NCBI RefSeq assembly: GCF_015291745.1
Contig: NZ_CP030059.1
Span: 6,909,501 to 6,973,500, forward strand
DNA from: Bradyrhizobium sp. CCBAU 53351
Lineage (GTDB): Bacteria > Pseudomonadota > Alphaproteobacteria > Rhizobiales > Xanthobacteraceae
DNA length: 64,000 nucleotides
Direction: 5' to 3'
Below the pieces are notes generated by a model. It saw only the letters and a list, made by a program, of their open reading frames with translations. It did not search any database and was not told where the DNA came from. Made by a program: the position numbers and the translations under genes. This document shows, one piece after another, positions 9,464 to 18,363 of this stretch. Positions within the stretch are counted from its first letter, which is position 1, and each line of letters starts with the position of its first letter.

Positions 9464-10654
9464 TCACGCGACCGTGGCGATCGAGCCGAGTGGCACGTCC
9501 AAAGCGTAAACGAATCCGTCCCGTTCATATGCGAGGCTTACCTGTCCGGTCAGTTGCTGACCGAGAGACCCCATCATCCGGGTGCCGAAACTCCGGCGTG
9601 TTGGCGGTTCGACCGGGGGACCGCCCCTTTCGGTCCAGACAAGGCGAAGCCTTTGCTTCGCCTCATCAATCGCCCACGAAATCTCGACGCGGCCTGTCGG
9701 GACCGACAGCGCGCCGAACTTGGTGGTGTTGGTGCACAGTTCGTTGAACGTCATCGCAAGCGCAATGACGGCAACGGAGGTAATCCGGATATCCGGTCCA
9801 TTGAAGTGGAAGCGTCGGTCTCCCTGACTGTCGTAGGGCTCCGTTGCGCTACTCAGCGTGTGGGTGAGGCTCGCATCGGCCCAACTCACCTGCATCAAGA
9901 GATCATGGGCTCGCCCCAATGCGAGCAGCCTGCCCTCCATGGCCTTCTGTCCATGCTCGATACTCGGCGCTCCGCGGAAGCTCTGGGACGCGATCGCACT
10001 CACCATGGCAAGCGTGTTCTTGACGCGATGATGCAGCTCTCCGAGAATCAGCTTCTGCAACTTGTCGGCGGCGCTTCGCTGCTCGGCATCGATACCGGCC
10101 TGAACGATCATAGCCTGTGCGTCGATCTCGGCCTGTTCGAGCAGCAAGCGAAGGCTGTCGTTCTCGGCAGACAGGGAAGCCTCCTGCTCCGACCGGGAGG
10201 TGGGCGCAGCGGTCCGCGCGGCGTCAAATATCCTGCTTGGCGTCCAGTCGCCTGCCGTCGGAACGATCTGCAAAGCACCCGCGCCGACCATGGCCTGCAA
10301 CTCGGTGATCATTTGCTCGACACCGAGCGGTTTACCGAAAAACCTGCTGTCCGCTGGCCGTTCCGCCTCGGACGGCTTCACTTGGCCGGACACCAGAATG
10401 ATCTTGATCGAGGGCCAGCGCTCGTGCACCGCATGGGCGAGCTTGAGGCCATCGATGCTGCCGGGCATCTGAATGTCGGTCAGCAGCAGCGAGATGTCCG
10501 AGCGGGACTCCAGAACCGAGATTGCCTCGTCGGCATTGATCGCCTCTATGGGACAGAACCCGGCATCCTCCACGATGTCGACCGCACGCATCCGCAGGAT
10601 CATCTCGTCCTCCACGACGAGGACGTTCGGCACCTGGATTGGATCTGTCGACAT
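9464..10654 (-). CDS. Receiver domain-HWE histidine kinase hybrid
   Basis: A 396-residue cytosolic signalling protein. Residues about 9-125 are a CheY-like receiver (acidic pocket E15/D16, phospho-acceptor D60 in LLLTDIQMPG, K108 in FFGKPLG). After a linker and a short coiled coil (about 160-200) comes an HWE/HisKA_2-type kinase with the phospho-accepting histidine at 209 in GELHHRVKNTLA and a WTERGGPPVEPP segment carrying the W-x-E signature. The N-box reads FNELCTN, with Asn where most HWE kinases have His. Starting at ATG 10654 gives a receiver with a normal N-terminus; longer readings add unconserved sequence. No partner regulator is adjacent. HWE kinases often feed the general stress response or photosensing. 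Confidence 0.87.
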   Translation of the reverse strand: MSTDPIQVPNVLVVEDEMILRMRAVDIVEDAGFCPIEAINADEAISVLESRSDISLLLTDIQMPGSIDGLKLAHAVHERWPSIKIILVSGQVKPSEAERPADSRFFGKPLGVEQMITELQAMVGAGALQIVPTAGDWTPSRIFDAARTAAPTSRSEQEASLSAENDSLRLLLEQAEIDAQAMIVQAGIDAEQRSAADKLQKLILGELHHRVKNTLAMVSAIASQSFRGAPSIEHGQKAMEGRLLALGRAHDLLMQVSWADASLTHTLSSATEPYDSQGDRRFHFNGPDIRITSVAVIALAMTFNELCTNTTKFGALSVPTGRVEISWAIDEAKQRLRLVWTERGGPPVEPPTRRSFGTRMMGSLGQQLTGQVSLAYERDGFVYALDVPLGSIATVA

Positions 10655-10898
10655 GGTGATCTCGCTCTCTCTCGGCGGGCCCGAGCGGTCTCGGCACCCG
10701 CGCAATGCTCTAGGCCGATTGCACTTGACCGACGTCCGCACCCATTGCTGCGCTTCTCGAGCGGAGAAGGCCAGCCAATTCGCCTGCGTCAGCGGTATCT
10801 CGTCTCGGCGCGACGGTCCGATCACGACCAGGCTGATTGGATGGAAGCACTGGAGGTTGGGCTGATCCCTCAGGCGAGCGGATTGACGGACGACCGAT

Positions 10899-11186
10899 CT
10901 ATCGCCGGGCAGTCACGAGGCGAGCTTCCTGGATCTTCGTTCCAGCACCGGCGCGTCGCAAGCAGGACGTGGTAAGGTCCGGCCAGACCTGTGCTGAGCA
11001 ATCCGATGAAGCGGCTTGGATCGCGAGCCGGTCCCCTTTGGCCAGTGCCTGAAGCTCATCCGCCTGCACTTTTGGAGCAAAAGCCGGCAAAGCGATCACC
11101 GACGCTCCAAGGAGCACGAAAGCCGCGAGGGATGACAGAGATCCTACCATTTTGTTCTGCTGACTTTTTGTCGTCGACCCTGCCAC
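10899..11186 (-). CDS. Small exported protein with KGDRL motif
   Basis: A 95-residue protein with an N-terminal hydrophobic signal (about residues 15-38, ending PKVQA) and a short mature region containing ALAKGDRLAI, then two cysteines spaced as SDCSAQVWPDLTTSCLRR, which may form a disulfide. The start is GTG 11186; ATG 11150 is an alternative but would remove the positively charged n-region. Upstream of the kinase gene on the same strand, separated by 244 bp. Function unknown. A related KGDRL segment occurs in the protein at 11770. Confidence 0.6.
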   Translation of the reverse strand: MAGSTTKSQQNKMVGSLSSLAAFVLLGASVIALPAFAPKVQADELQALAKGDRLAIQAASSDCSAQVWPDLTTSCLRRAGAGTKIQEARLVTARR

Positions 11187-11369
11187 GTCTGAGGATCCGA
11201 CATGACAACAACCATAACGAGATATCGTTCCCCCTTCTCAACTCTGCCGTTTGGCCTTGCTCGTTCCTGTGGCTGCTGCGCCTCGGGTATCCTGCGGAGC
11301 GACGCGCGCTGATGCAACAGATCTGAACCATTGGCCCTGCTGATCGTCATCCCCCGTGGAGGACGACAG

Positions 11370-11528
11370 ATGATGGAAGACCAATTGGCGCGCCAGGAGC
11401 AGATCGCTTCTCGTTTAGAGCAATCCAAGCGCCTGCTGCGGGCTGCGAAAAGCCCCACGACCACCCAGCGCATCGGGAAGCTGATCAGTGCCCTGGAGCG
11501 GGAGCAAGCGGAAGAAAGCGAAAAATAA
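11370..11528 (+). CDS. Short helical protein, unknown
   Basis: A 52-residue, charged protein read from ATG 11370 with GGAGG about 9 nt upstream. It is predicted wholly helical (QLARQEQIASRLEQSKRLL, then ISALEREQAEESEK) with no membrane segment or cysteine. Short length and lack of a recognised family keep confidence moderate. The following 240 bp to 11769 contain nothing else I can support. Confidence 0.4.
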   Translation: MMEDQLARQEQIASRLEQSKRLLRAAKSPTTTQRIGKLISALEREQAEESEK

Positions 11529-11769
11529 TCACCGCTCGCGGCCGCGAGCCCGCCCCGGATCAGGCTTGCGCCGGCATGGAGCGTCACGGCGTCAGCGGTA
11601 GCGGTGGGTCGCAGCTCCCACTCGCCGAACTGAAAGACCCGCCAGCTATCATCAGCACCGCCCCCGTTAACCCTGTCGGCAAATGATCCGCTGCAGGTCG
11701 GCAGCCGCCGGCAAAGTTGCCTTATTGGCGCGGAGAATTTTCCGCGGGGCTAACTTGGGTTAGAGGCGC

Positions 11770-12252
11770 GTGATGCTGAGAATGGCGCTGTTGGGCCTCC
11801 TCATCCTGTTGAGTGTGGGAATGCTGTCGGCCATGGAGCTGAGCGCCCCGCCGCGTCGCTCCGCCGCGATCGTCCAGCCGCCCGCCGAAAGCACAGGCAT
11901 CTCTGCTACGCATGACGCGCTTGAGAAGGGGGATCGCCTCGAAGTCGCCGCCGTAAGCAGCGCGGTGCCGATGGCGCCAACTTCGGTCGGCACCCCCGTT
12001 GCTCCGCAGGACGTCCACGTCGGTTCGTCCGCGCCGGCGCCGATCGTCCGTCAGCGAAACAAGCCGAAGCCGGTTGCCACCGCCGAACGTCCCAAGCCCA
12101 AGCCAAAGCCAAAGCCAAAGCCAACAGCAGCTGTCGTCAAGCCGACAGCCAATGTTCAGCGTGCAAAGGCCGCCACCGAGAGCGAGTCCTGTCGGCTCAA
12201 GGCGTTCGGCGGCTTGCTAAAAGCGCTGAACTTGGCCCGCTGCGAAATCTGA
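11770..12252 (+). CDS. Exported or anchored Pro/Lys-repeat protein
   Basis: A 160-residue protein starting at GTG 11770 or ATG 11773, with AGAGG just upstream. An N-terminal hydrophobic segment (about 4-20) is followed by LEKGDRLEVAA, a Pro-rich stretch, and a (KP)n run at about 110-120 encoded by a 6-nt repeat. Two cysteines near the C-terminus flank a short helix (CRLKAFGGLLKALNLARC). The KP repeat suggests a span across the periplasm or cell wall, as in TonB-like linkers, but no TonB domain is present. Function unknown. Confidence 0.55.
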   Translation: MMLRMALLGLLILLSVGMLSAMELSAPPRRSAAIVQPPAESTGISATHDALEKGDRLEVAAVSSAVPMAPTSVGTPVAPQDVHVGSSAPAPIVRQRNKPKPVATAERPKPKPKPKPKPTAAVVKPTANVQRAKAATESESCRLKAFGGLLKALNLARCEI

Positions 12253-12377
12253 GGACTCCGCGAGCAGCCGAGCCGGCCTGCTTGCTTCAAGAGGCAGTTA
12301 CGGGCGACACGCATTGTCGCCATCTTTCCCTCGGCCAACGTCTCGCAAACTGTTCCGATCATCCCTAAATTGCCCGC

Positions 12378-13400
12378 ATGAAGAAGATCGGATTCCTGTC
12401 CTTTGGGCACTGGACGCCCTCGCCGCAATCGCAGACCCGCTCCGCCGGCGACACGCTGCTGCAATCGATCGAGCTTGCGGTTGCGGCCGAGCAGCTCGGG
12501 GCCGACGGCGCCTATTTCCGCGTGCATCATTTCGCGCGGCAGCTCGCTTCGCCCTTTCCGCTGCTCGCGGCCGTCGGCGCCAGGACCAGCACGATCGAGA
12601 TCGGCACGGCCGTGATCGACATGCGCTACGAGAACCCGCTCTACATGGTGGAGGACGCCGGCAGTGCCGACCTCATCGCCGGCGGGCGGCTGCAGCTCGG
12701 CATCAGCCGCGGCTCGCCCGAGCAGGTGATCGATGGCTGGCGCTATTTCGGATATCAGCCGGCCGAGGGCCAGAGCGATGCCGACATGGGCCGGCGGCAC
12801 GCCGAAGTTTTCCTCGACCTCTTGCGCGGCGAAGGCTTCGCCGAGCCCAATCCGCGGCCGATGTTTCCCAATCCGCCGGGCCTCTTGCGCCTCGAGCCGC
12901 ATGCGCAAGGCCTGCGCGAGCGGATCTGGTGGGGCGCCGGCTCGAATGCGACCGCCATGTGGGCGGCCAAGCTCGGCATGAATTTGCAGAGCTCGACGCT
13001 GAAGAACGACGAGACCGGTGAAGCCTTTCATGTGCAGCAGGCCGCACAAATCCGCACCTACCGTGCTGCATGGAAGGAAGCCGGCCACGCCCGCGAGCCC
13101 CGCGTGTCCGTCAGCCGCAGCATCTTCGCACTGATGAACGATCGCGACCGCGCCTATTTCGGCGGAGAGCGCGGCGGCGAGGACCAGATCGGCTTCATCG
13201 ACCCGCAGACCCGCGCGATCTTCGGCCGCTCCTATGCAGGGGACCCTGACGTGCTGATCGAGCAGCTCAAGCAGGACGAAGCCATCGCCGAGGCCGATAC
13301 GTTGCTGCTGACGATCCCGAACCAGCTCGGCGTCGATTACTGCGCGCAAGCGATCGAGGCGATCCTGAAGCACGTCGCGCCTGCGCTGGGGTGGCGTTAA
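12378..13400 (+). CDS. LLM class flavin-dependent oxidoreductase
   Basis: A 340-residue luciferase-like monooxygenase (TIM barrel, FMN/F420-type family). Typical family stretches are visible: the N-terminal strand IGFLSFGHW, an EQLGADGAYFRVHHF segment, RTSTIEIGTAVIDMRYENP, and GRLQLGISRGSPEQVIDGW. Length is normal. It stands alone, with 125 bp upstream and 223 bp downstream lacking other genes. Substrate unknown; such enzymes oxidise aldehydes, sulfonates or chelators. Confidence 0.87.
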   Translation: MKKIGFLSFGHWTPSPQSQTRSAGDTLLQSIELAVAAEQLGADGAYFRVHHFARQLASPFPLLAAVGARTSTIEIGTAVIDMRYENPLYMVEDAGSADLIAGGRLQLGISRGSPEQVIDGWRYFGYQPAEGQSDADMGRRHAEVFLDLLRGEGFAEPNPRPMFPNPPGLLRLEPHAQGLRERIWWGAGSNATAMWAAKLGMNLQSSTLKNDETGEAFHVQQAAQIRTYRAAWKEAGHAREPRVSVSRSIFALMNDRDRAYFGGERGGEDQIGFIDPQTRAIFGRSYAGDPDVLIEQLKQDEAIAEADTLLLTIPNQLGVDYCAQAIEAILKHVAPALGWR

Positions 13401-13623
13401 GGCACTGCCGTGCGTTCAGCCTGTTCACGCGAGCCGCGCCCCGGGCCGCTTGCGGGAGGGCTTCTCGCAGGCCGAACTAGGGCGTGTACTCATGAACGTA
13501 AGCTCTCGAGGCTTAAGCGGAAGTCGCCCCGCTCGGTCGGCATCGCCTGCTTATGATCCGAACCGGACCTGCCCCCGTATTTGCATTGGCGAAGCCGCCT
13601 GGCAAAGCTAACGGCGCGGAGGC

Positions 13624-14436
13624 TCAGGTTGGCCGCTTGCTGAGTTCAAATTCAACCGCCGCGGCGTGCCTGCGAAGGCAAGCTGCGATCTCCTCGGTGC
13701 GTTCGGGCGAGCGCTGCCGCGTTGTTGGCGTTATGGTAAGAGCGCCACGAGCTAGGCCACCAGTAGACCGGATGGTCACGGATATGGGGCTTGCGCCAGG
13801 AATGAGGGATATCGCGCGACTTGCAAAGCCTTTCGATCGTGCCATTGCGACCTCCTGCAAGATCGCTTCCGTCGACAAATCGTAGCGAGAGAAACGCGAT
13901 CGGTTCTTGACGAGCACTTCGCGCGCCGCGTCGGGTTGCATGCTGGATAGGATCGCAATTCCGGCATTGGTAACGCCAAGGGGGCGACGTTCACCGACAT
14001 CCCAAGCGAGCGCCTGGATAGGGTAGCCTCCCAGTTGTCTTGCAACGCAGACCGTCTCAAGGCCCACACGGCGTGTGAAAAAGCCGGTGTCACCGAGTTC
14101 ACTGACCGCGGCCCGCAGATGAGGGCTAACGATATCGAGGAGGGGATCGCGTATCCGCCGCGACAGCGCCAGCAATGGTACCTGCTCGCCGATCATATAT
14201 CGCCGAGAGCCATGTCGCCTCTCGACCATGCCTTCAGCAATCAAGACGTTCAAGATGCGATGTGTCGTTGGGCGGGTTAGTTCCGCCTGTTTCGAAATTG
14301 GGGTGAGTCCCAGGCCTGTCTCGCGGGCCGTCGCCAGGATCCGCAACACAGCCACAGCTCTCTGAATACTTTGCGTGCCGCCAGGCTTATCGAGCAATGG
14401 GGCGCCGGTGGTATCGCGAGGGCCAGGAGACGTCAT
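13624..14436 (-). CDS. IclR family transcriptional regulator
   Basis: A 270-residue IclR regulator: N-terminal winged helix (SIQRAVAVLRILATA..., recognition region TRPTTHRILNVLIAEGMVER) and a GAF-like effector domain (about 90-260). ATG 14436 with AAGG upstream is preferred to TTG 14451. It diverges from a ModA-like binding protein gene across a 238-bp region that holds a TCCAC-N3-GTGGA palindrome, its likely operator. Confidence 0.88.
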   Translation of the reverse strand: MTSPGPRDTTGAPLLDKPGGTQSIQRAVAVLRILATARETGLGLTPISKQAELTRPTTHRILNVLIAEGMVERRHGSRRYMIGEQVPLLALSRRIRDPLLDIVSPHLRAAVSELGDTGFFTRRVGLETVCVARQLGGYPIQALAWDVGERRPLGVTNAGIAILSSMQPDAAREVLVKNRSRFSRYDLSTEAILQEVAMARSKGFASRAISLIPGASPISVTIRSTGGLARGALTITPTTRQRSPERTEEIAACLRRHAAAVEFELSKRPT

Positions 14437-14511
14437 GGGATGCGCCTTCAAGAAACGATGTTGCTTCCCGGTGAGGTGCCGACGTTACTGTGGCACAGCT
14501 GCTCGTCAGTG

Positions 14512-14524
14512 TCCACGATGTGGA
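14512..14524. promoter_or_regulatory. Candidate IclR operator TCCAC-GAT-GTGGA
   Basis: A 5-3-5 perfect palindrome, followed by AA to give TCCAC-N3-GTGGAAA. The same pattern occurs upstream of the second IclR gene (36382-36396). A second, looser TGGAAA-N11-TTTCCA repeat overlaps it (14521-14543). Position between the divergent IclR and ModA-like genes fits an autoregulatory operator. Confidence 0.45.
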
Positions 14525-14674
14525 AACAATCTGCGCTTTTCCATTGCGTCGCGCCGGTTTGCGCCAAACTCTGGGCGAAGAACTCGGCGCGGGGTGCCAT
14601 GAGCGTGCGTCCTGATCATTGGATGATTGCGCATCTCGCCGAAACCGAAACAAAACGTACAAGGGGGAAATGCC

Positions 14675-15451
14675 ATGAACCGGCACGACTTGCTAAGTAC
14701 ATTTGCGGGAGTTGCGATTGGGCTGGTATCGCTCGGCGTCACAGTGGGAGCTGCCGCCAAAGCCGCCGAAGTCAGGCTCCTATCCGCCTCTGCCTTGCAT
14801 CCCGCGATTGATGCCCTGATCCCGGAGTTTGAAAAATCCTCAGGGTACAAGGTGACGGTCGAGTACGGGACCGCCGGTGCTGTCGCGGAGGGCATTCTAA
14901 AGGGTGAGGCAGCCGACATCATCTTGAGTTCGGTTCAAGCAGTCGGTCGGCTTGAGACGCAAGGCAAGGTCGAGCCTGGGAACCGTATCGTTGTCGCAAA
15001 GGTCGGCGTTGGTGCGTTTGTGCGCAAGGGTGCCGCGAAGCCCGATATAAGTTCGGCCGACGCTTTCAAAAGCGCCATGCTGGCCGCAAGATCGATCGCT
15101 TATCCCGATCCGGCAGGCGGAGGTGCCAGTGGCATCTACGTGGCCAAATTGCTCGAACGAATGGGGATCGTCGCGGAAATGAAATCCAAGACCAGGCTGT
15201 CAACGCTTGAAACACTTTATGCAAGCGTGGCCAACGGCGAGGTCGAGATAGGCTTCAATCAAGTAAGCGAAATCCTGGCTCAGCCGACGGTTGAACTCAT
15301 TGCCCCGTTGCCGCCGGATATACAGAATTACACCCAGTTCGCCCCCGGGATCATAACCGGCAGCAATCAGGCTGACGCCGCAAAAGCGTTGGTCGCATTC
15401 CTGTCCTCGCCTGCCGGCCGGGCCGTTTTGAAGGCTAAAGGCTTTGAATAG
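14675..15451 (+). CDS. Molybdate-type (ModA-like) substrate-binding protein
   Basis: A 258-residue periplasmic binding protein of the ModA/SBP_bac_11 type. An N-terminal signal segment (about 8-30, ending AAAKAAEV) is followed by the ModA-like start VRLLSASALHPAIDALIPEF and the two-lobed domain. ATG 14675 has AGGGGGAAA upstream. No modB or modC lies nearby, so it is an orphan binding protein; its ligand may be something other than molybdate. Divergent from an IclR regulator, which suggests an organic ligand or pathway link. Confidence 0.75.
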   Translation: MNRHDLLSTFAGVAIGLVSLGVTVGAAAKAAEVRLLSASALHPAIDALIPEFEKSSGYKVTVEYGTAGAVAEGILKGEAADIILSSVQAVGRLETQGKVEPGNRIVVAKVGVGAFVRKGAAKPDISSADAFKSAMLAARSIAYPDPAGGGASGIYVAKLLERMGIVAEMKSKTRLSTLETLYASVANGEVEIGFNQVSEILAQPTVELIAPLPPDIQNYTQFAPGIITGSNQADAAKALVAFLSSPAGRAVLKAKGFE

Positions 15452-15630
15452 TGTCGCGCAGCGTGGAAAGATCCGCTCGGGTTGACGATTATCCGTCAAC
15501 CTCGTTTCGTGCGCAGCAGTGGCTCGTCTCCTTGACGAATGATGGGGATCCTTCCGGGCGAAGCTAATCCGGTGTGCTGGACTTGAGCAGCGGCGATGCC
15601 ACGAGCCCTGTACCCGTTGCCGAGATCATC

Positions 15631-16470
15631 ATGCGCGATGGACAACCTAGTCAGACCGCTCAGGGTGCAGCTGCTTATCGTGCCATTCATCAAGACCTGG
15701 AGGGCGGAGCGATCTTCAAAGATCCGTTGGCGTCGAGGATATTGGACCAAGAGACAGCCGCTGCCCTAAAGGAGATCGCTGCAAATGACGCGATGCGGCC
15801 CTGGCGCCTATTTATCGCAGCGCGCAGCCGGTTTTCCGAGGACACGATGGGCAATTGCATCGCATCCGGCGTCCGACAGGTCGTCGTGCTGGGCGCAGGC
15901 CTGGATACCTTCTCGTTGCGAAATCCCTATGCTCATCTCGGCGTTCGCGCTTTCGAGGTCGACCATCCGTCGACACAAAATTGGAAACGCGACCGGATAA
16001 AAGCCGCCGGCCTCGCGGAGCCGCCGTCGCTTGTTTTCGCACCGGTAGATTTTGAACGAGAAAGCCTCGCGGAGGGGTTGGCAAGAGCCGGGTTTAAGCT
16101 GAATGAGCCGACATTTTTCCAGTGGCTTGGGGTAGTGCCCTATCTGACAAAGGATGCGGTCTCTTCCACATTGAGGTTTATTTCCGAGGTGCCGCGGGCC
16201 GCCGTGGTTTTCGACTACGCCGAACCATTCGAGAACTATCCTGTTGAACGCCGCGCTGGCGTCATGGCAACGGCAGAAAGGGCGGCGTCGAGAGGCGAAC
16301 CCTGGCTCAGCTTTTTTGATCCAATCGAACTGCTGCAACTGCTGCGAAGCAAGGCGTTTGATGTGATCGAAGATCTAGGGCTTTCCGAAATCGCGGATCG
16401 GTACTACGGCGTCCTGAGGCGAAACATCGTGCTCGGGCCTGGTCCTCACATCGTGCGGGCGCACCGATAG
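15631..16470 (+). CDS. Class I SAM-dependent methyltransferase, PF04072-like
   Basis: A 279-residue protein of the leucine carboxyl methyltransferase-like/TIGR00027 group. Hallmarks: early SQTAQGAAAYRAIHQ and FKDPLASRIL, then VVVLGAGLDTFSLR for SAM binding and VRAFEVDHPSTQNWKRDRI. ATG 15631 places these at family-typical positions; GTG 15574 would add 19 residues. Genes of this type are expanded in actinobacteria and some rhizobia and mostly lack known substrates. Confidence 0.83.
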   Translation: MRDGQPSQTAQGAAAYRAIHQDLEGGAIFKDPLASRILDQETAAALKEIAANDAMRPWRLFIAARSRFSEDTMGNCIASGVRQVVVLGAGLDTFSLRNPYAHLGVRAFEVDHPSTQNWKRDRIKAAGLAEPPSLVFAPVDFERESLAEGLARAGFKLNEPTFFQWLGVVPYLTKDAVSSTLRFISEVPRAAVVFDYAEPFENYPVERRAGVMATAERAASRGEPWLSFFDPIELLQLLRSKAFDVIEDLGLSEIADRYYGVLRRNIVLGPGPHIVRAHR

Positions 16471-16709
16471 GCCATTGCCCAAGCATAGCTCGGGACCAGT
16501 TTCGACTTCCGGTTCTGGCCCAACCCCGGACGGCGTCCCCGATTAATGAGTACCCGCCCAGCCAGCCGCATGGGCGGCGAAAGGAACCAGCGATCGATAG
16601 AGAGCGAATGACGAACCGGTGACAATTCGATGATGCCGCCACGCCAAGTGCCGGCGTGACGGGCTCACCGTCCCGTTCGCTCCGCCGAAGCGGAGCAACC
16701 CATCCGATG

Positions 16710-16913
16710 TCACCACAAGGCGGCGTTCGCGGCCTGCTGGTAGATCATCGCGGCAACGAGGGAGAGCAGCAGGCCTGCGCCTGCAAAAATCGCCAGCACC
16801 TTCAGAGTTTCGACGTCGACATTGGTTCGCGTCGCGCGGGATATTGCCCTTGCCAGTGCAGCCATCATCGCCAGCTCCGAACCGGGCCGCGCGGCAGGCG
16901 GGGCCTGCTTCAT
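16710..16913 (-). CDS. Small single-pass membrane protein
   Basis: A 67-residue protein with an amphipathic N-terminus (AMMAALARAISRATRTNVD) and one transmembrane helix at about 38-60 (TLKVLAIFAGAGLLLSLVAAM). No strong ribosome site before ATG 16913. Sequence pattern resembles small membrane proteins found across Bradyrhizobium, but I assign no function. Confidence 0.5.
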   Translation of the reverse strand: MKQAPPAARPGSELAMMAALARAISRATRTNVDVETLKVLAIFAGAGLLLSLVAAMIYQQAANAALW

Positions 16914-17057
16914 CTAACGTCATTGGCGGGGTTTGCGTGTGAAGCAGATTACAAGTGAGCTTGCGTTACGAAGGCGCGCCGCGGCTCGATCGCGAAAAAG
17001 GCTGCCACCGGCATGATGGTCGGTGCAACCTCGGCTACTTCAAAGCAGGCAGATGAC

Positions 17058-17090
17058 GGGCCCCGGTTCTCCGTCACAGAACCGGGGCCC
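17058..17090 (-). terminator. Strong hairpin downstream of the 26-residue peptide gene
   Basis: A 13-bp perfect stem GGGCCCCGGTTCT/AGAACCGGGGCCC with a 7-nt loop. It lies 8 bp beyond the stop of the minus-strand peptide gene. There is no T-run, so it may protect the 3' end or act with Rho. Confidence 0.6.
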
Positions 17091-17097
17091 TTGACGC

Positions 17098-17178
17098 TCA
17101 ATGCATATGGCCAATGAGATAGATGCCGCCGCCGACGACCAGGATGGCGGGCACGGCCCAGAGAATCAACACAGGCAT
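17098..17178 (-). CDS. 26-residue membrane peptide
   Basis: A very short gene: ATG 17178 is preceded by TTGGAGGAGAGGAAA, an excellent ribosome site, and encodes MPVLILWAVPAILVVGG followed by GIYLIGHMH. The product is one hydrophobic transmembrane helix with a His-Met-His tail. A 13-bp hairpin follows directly. The ribosome site, codon use and hairpin together support a real gene. Function unknown; small membrane peptides of this size often sit in a larger complex or act as regulators. The C-terminal HMH could bind metal (inference). Confidence 0.65.
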   Translation of the reverse strand: MPVLILWAVPAILVVGGGIYLIGHMH

Positions 17179-17309
17179 TTTCCTCTCCTCCAATCGCTGC
17201 TCCCACCGATAAAAACAGGAAAAAGTGGCAAACGTTCCCTCGCCGGCGGAACGGGCAGGTAGATGGCGAGTTCATTGCAGCGCCGCACACAGCGGCGAGG
17301 GAGAATGCG

Positions 17310-17654
17310 ATGAAGAAGTTCATACTGATATCGGCCGCCGCTTTGCTCGTGTCGACGAGCGCGATGGCCCAGACCACTGTCGTCACCACGACCGGCGCCG
17401 GCCATGGCGCTGCGGTGCAGATCGAGCCGGAATATCGCACCAAGATCCGCTCTTACGTCACCGAGCACAAGATCCGGCCCGTCGAAACGCGCGAGAAGAT
17501 CGTGATCGGCTCGCCGGTGCCCCGCGACGTCGAGCTCGCGACCGTTCCGAGCGACTGGGGTCCATCGCTCACCAAGTATCGCTACGTCTATTCGGGCAGC
17601 CACGTGATGCTGGTCGATCCCGAGACCCGCATGGTCGTCCAGGAGGTCGACTAA
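17310..17654 (+). CDS. DUF1236 domain-containing exported protein
   Basis: A 114-residue secreted protein: signal peptide to about residue 20 (MKKFILISAAALLVSTSAMA), a short Thr/Val linker, then the DUF1236 region (YRTKIRSYVTEHKIRPVE, ending SGSHVMLVDPETRMVVQEVD). GAGGGAG lies upstream of ATG. DUF1236 proteins are periplasmic and abundant in Rhizobiales; function unknown. First of a run of exported-protein genes. Confidence 0.85.
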   Translation: MKKFILISAAALLVSTSAMAQTTVVTTTGAGHGAAVQIEPEYRTKIRSYVTEHKIRPVETREKIVIGSPVPRDVELATVPSDWGPSLTKYRYVYSGSHVMLVDPETRMVVQEVD

Positions 17655-17731
17655 CGCCCCGCGCGGCGGGCCGTGGAGGAGCGGCCCGCCGCGTCATCGC
17701 ACCTTGTTCATTCCCCCCGCGGTCTTCCCTG

Positions 17732-18142
17732 ATGCCCATTGTTCGATACTTTCTGTTTGCAGGCGCATTCGTCGTCGCGCTGCTGTTCGCACTCGATCGC
17801 GCTCTGCCACCGCTCGCCGAGAGTTCCGTAGGCCCCGGCGTCGACCGCAGCATCATCCGCATCCACTCCGCACGCACCTGGCCCGAAAAGATCATCTTCG
17901 ATACGTCCACAGAGATCGCGACCATGGTCTCATCGCCCCTGCTTGCCACCGAGCGGCGGGACGATTCCAGCCAGGCGTTTGCGATGGCGGCGCCGCAGAA
18001 GCCGGAAACGAAGATCACAGCTGCATCTCAGCCGAGCGCCGTTCGAGCAACGAGCTTTCGCGCGAAACGAACGGCGCGTACAGCCGCCGCCCGCCGGCCC
18101 TACGAGCGTCAGGTGATGGTCGGCGCATTCTCAGAGAATTGA
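17732..18142 (+). CDS. Membrane-anchored protein, unknown
   Basis: A 136-residue product with an N-terminal membrane anchor (IVRYFLFAGAFVVALLFALD) and a basic, disordered C-terminal half (RAKRTARTAAARRPYERQ). ATG 17732 is chosen because longer in-frame readings overlap DUF1236. Likely periplasmic domain with one membrane segment. No recognised family. Confidence 0.55.
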   Translation: MPIVRYFLFAGAFVVALLFALDRALPPLAESSVGPGVDRSIIRIHSARTWPEKIIFDTSTEIATMVSSPLLATERRDDSSQAFAMAAPQKPETKITAASQPSAVRATSFRAKRTARTAAARRPYERQVMVGAFSEN

Positions 18143-18363
18143 ACTCTGCCCCGGCGCACGTCGCGTTCGTTGCCGCGAGCGTTCAGCACGGATGAACAAC
18201 GAATGAATGAGCGAGCGCGGCGCGCGACCGCGTCGCCCCGGAACTCAGCACGAGCACGAATCTGTGTGTCAGCGTCTTCCGACACAGGAACGTTTGCGCG
18301 ATTGCCAGTTTATCCCGGGCCTGATTTGGCAATTTGGTTTTTGAAAACCTGGAGGAGAACGAC

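Noticed and set aside
12156..13373. 405-codon minus-strand frame opposite the flavin-dependent oxidoreductase
   Set aside because: Antisense shadow; the coding signal is on the plus strand.
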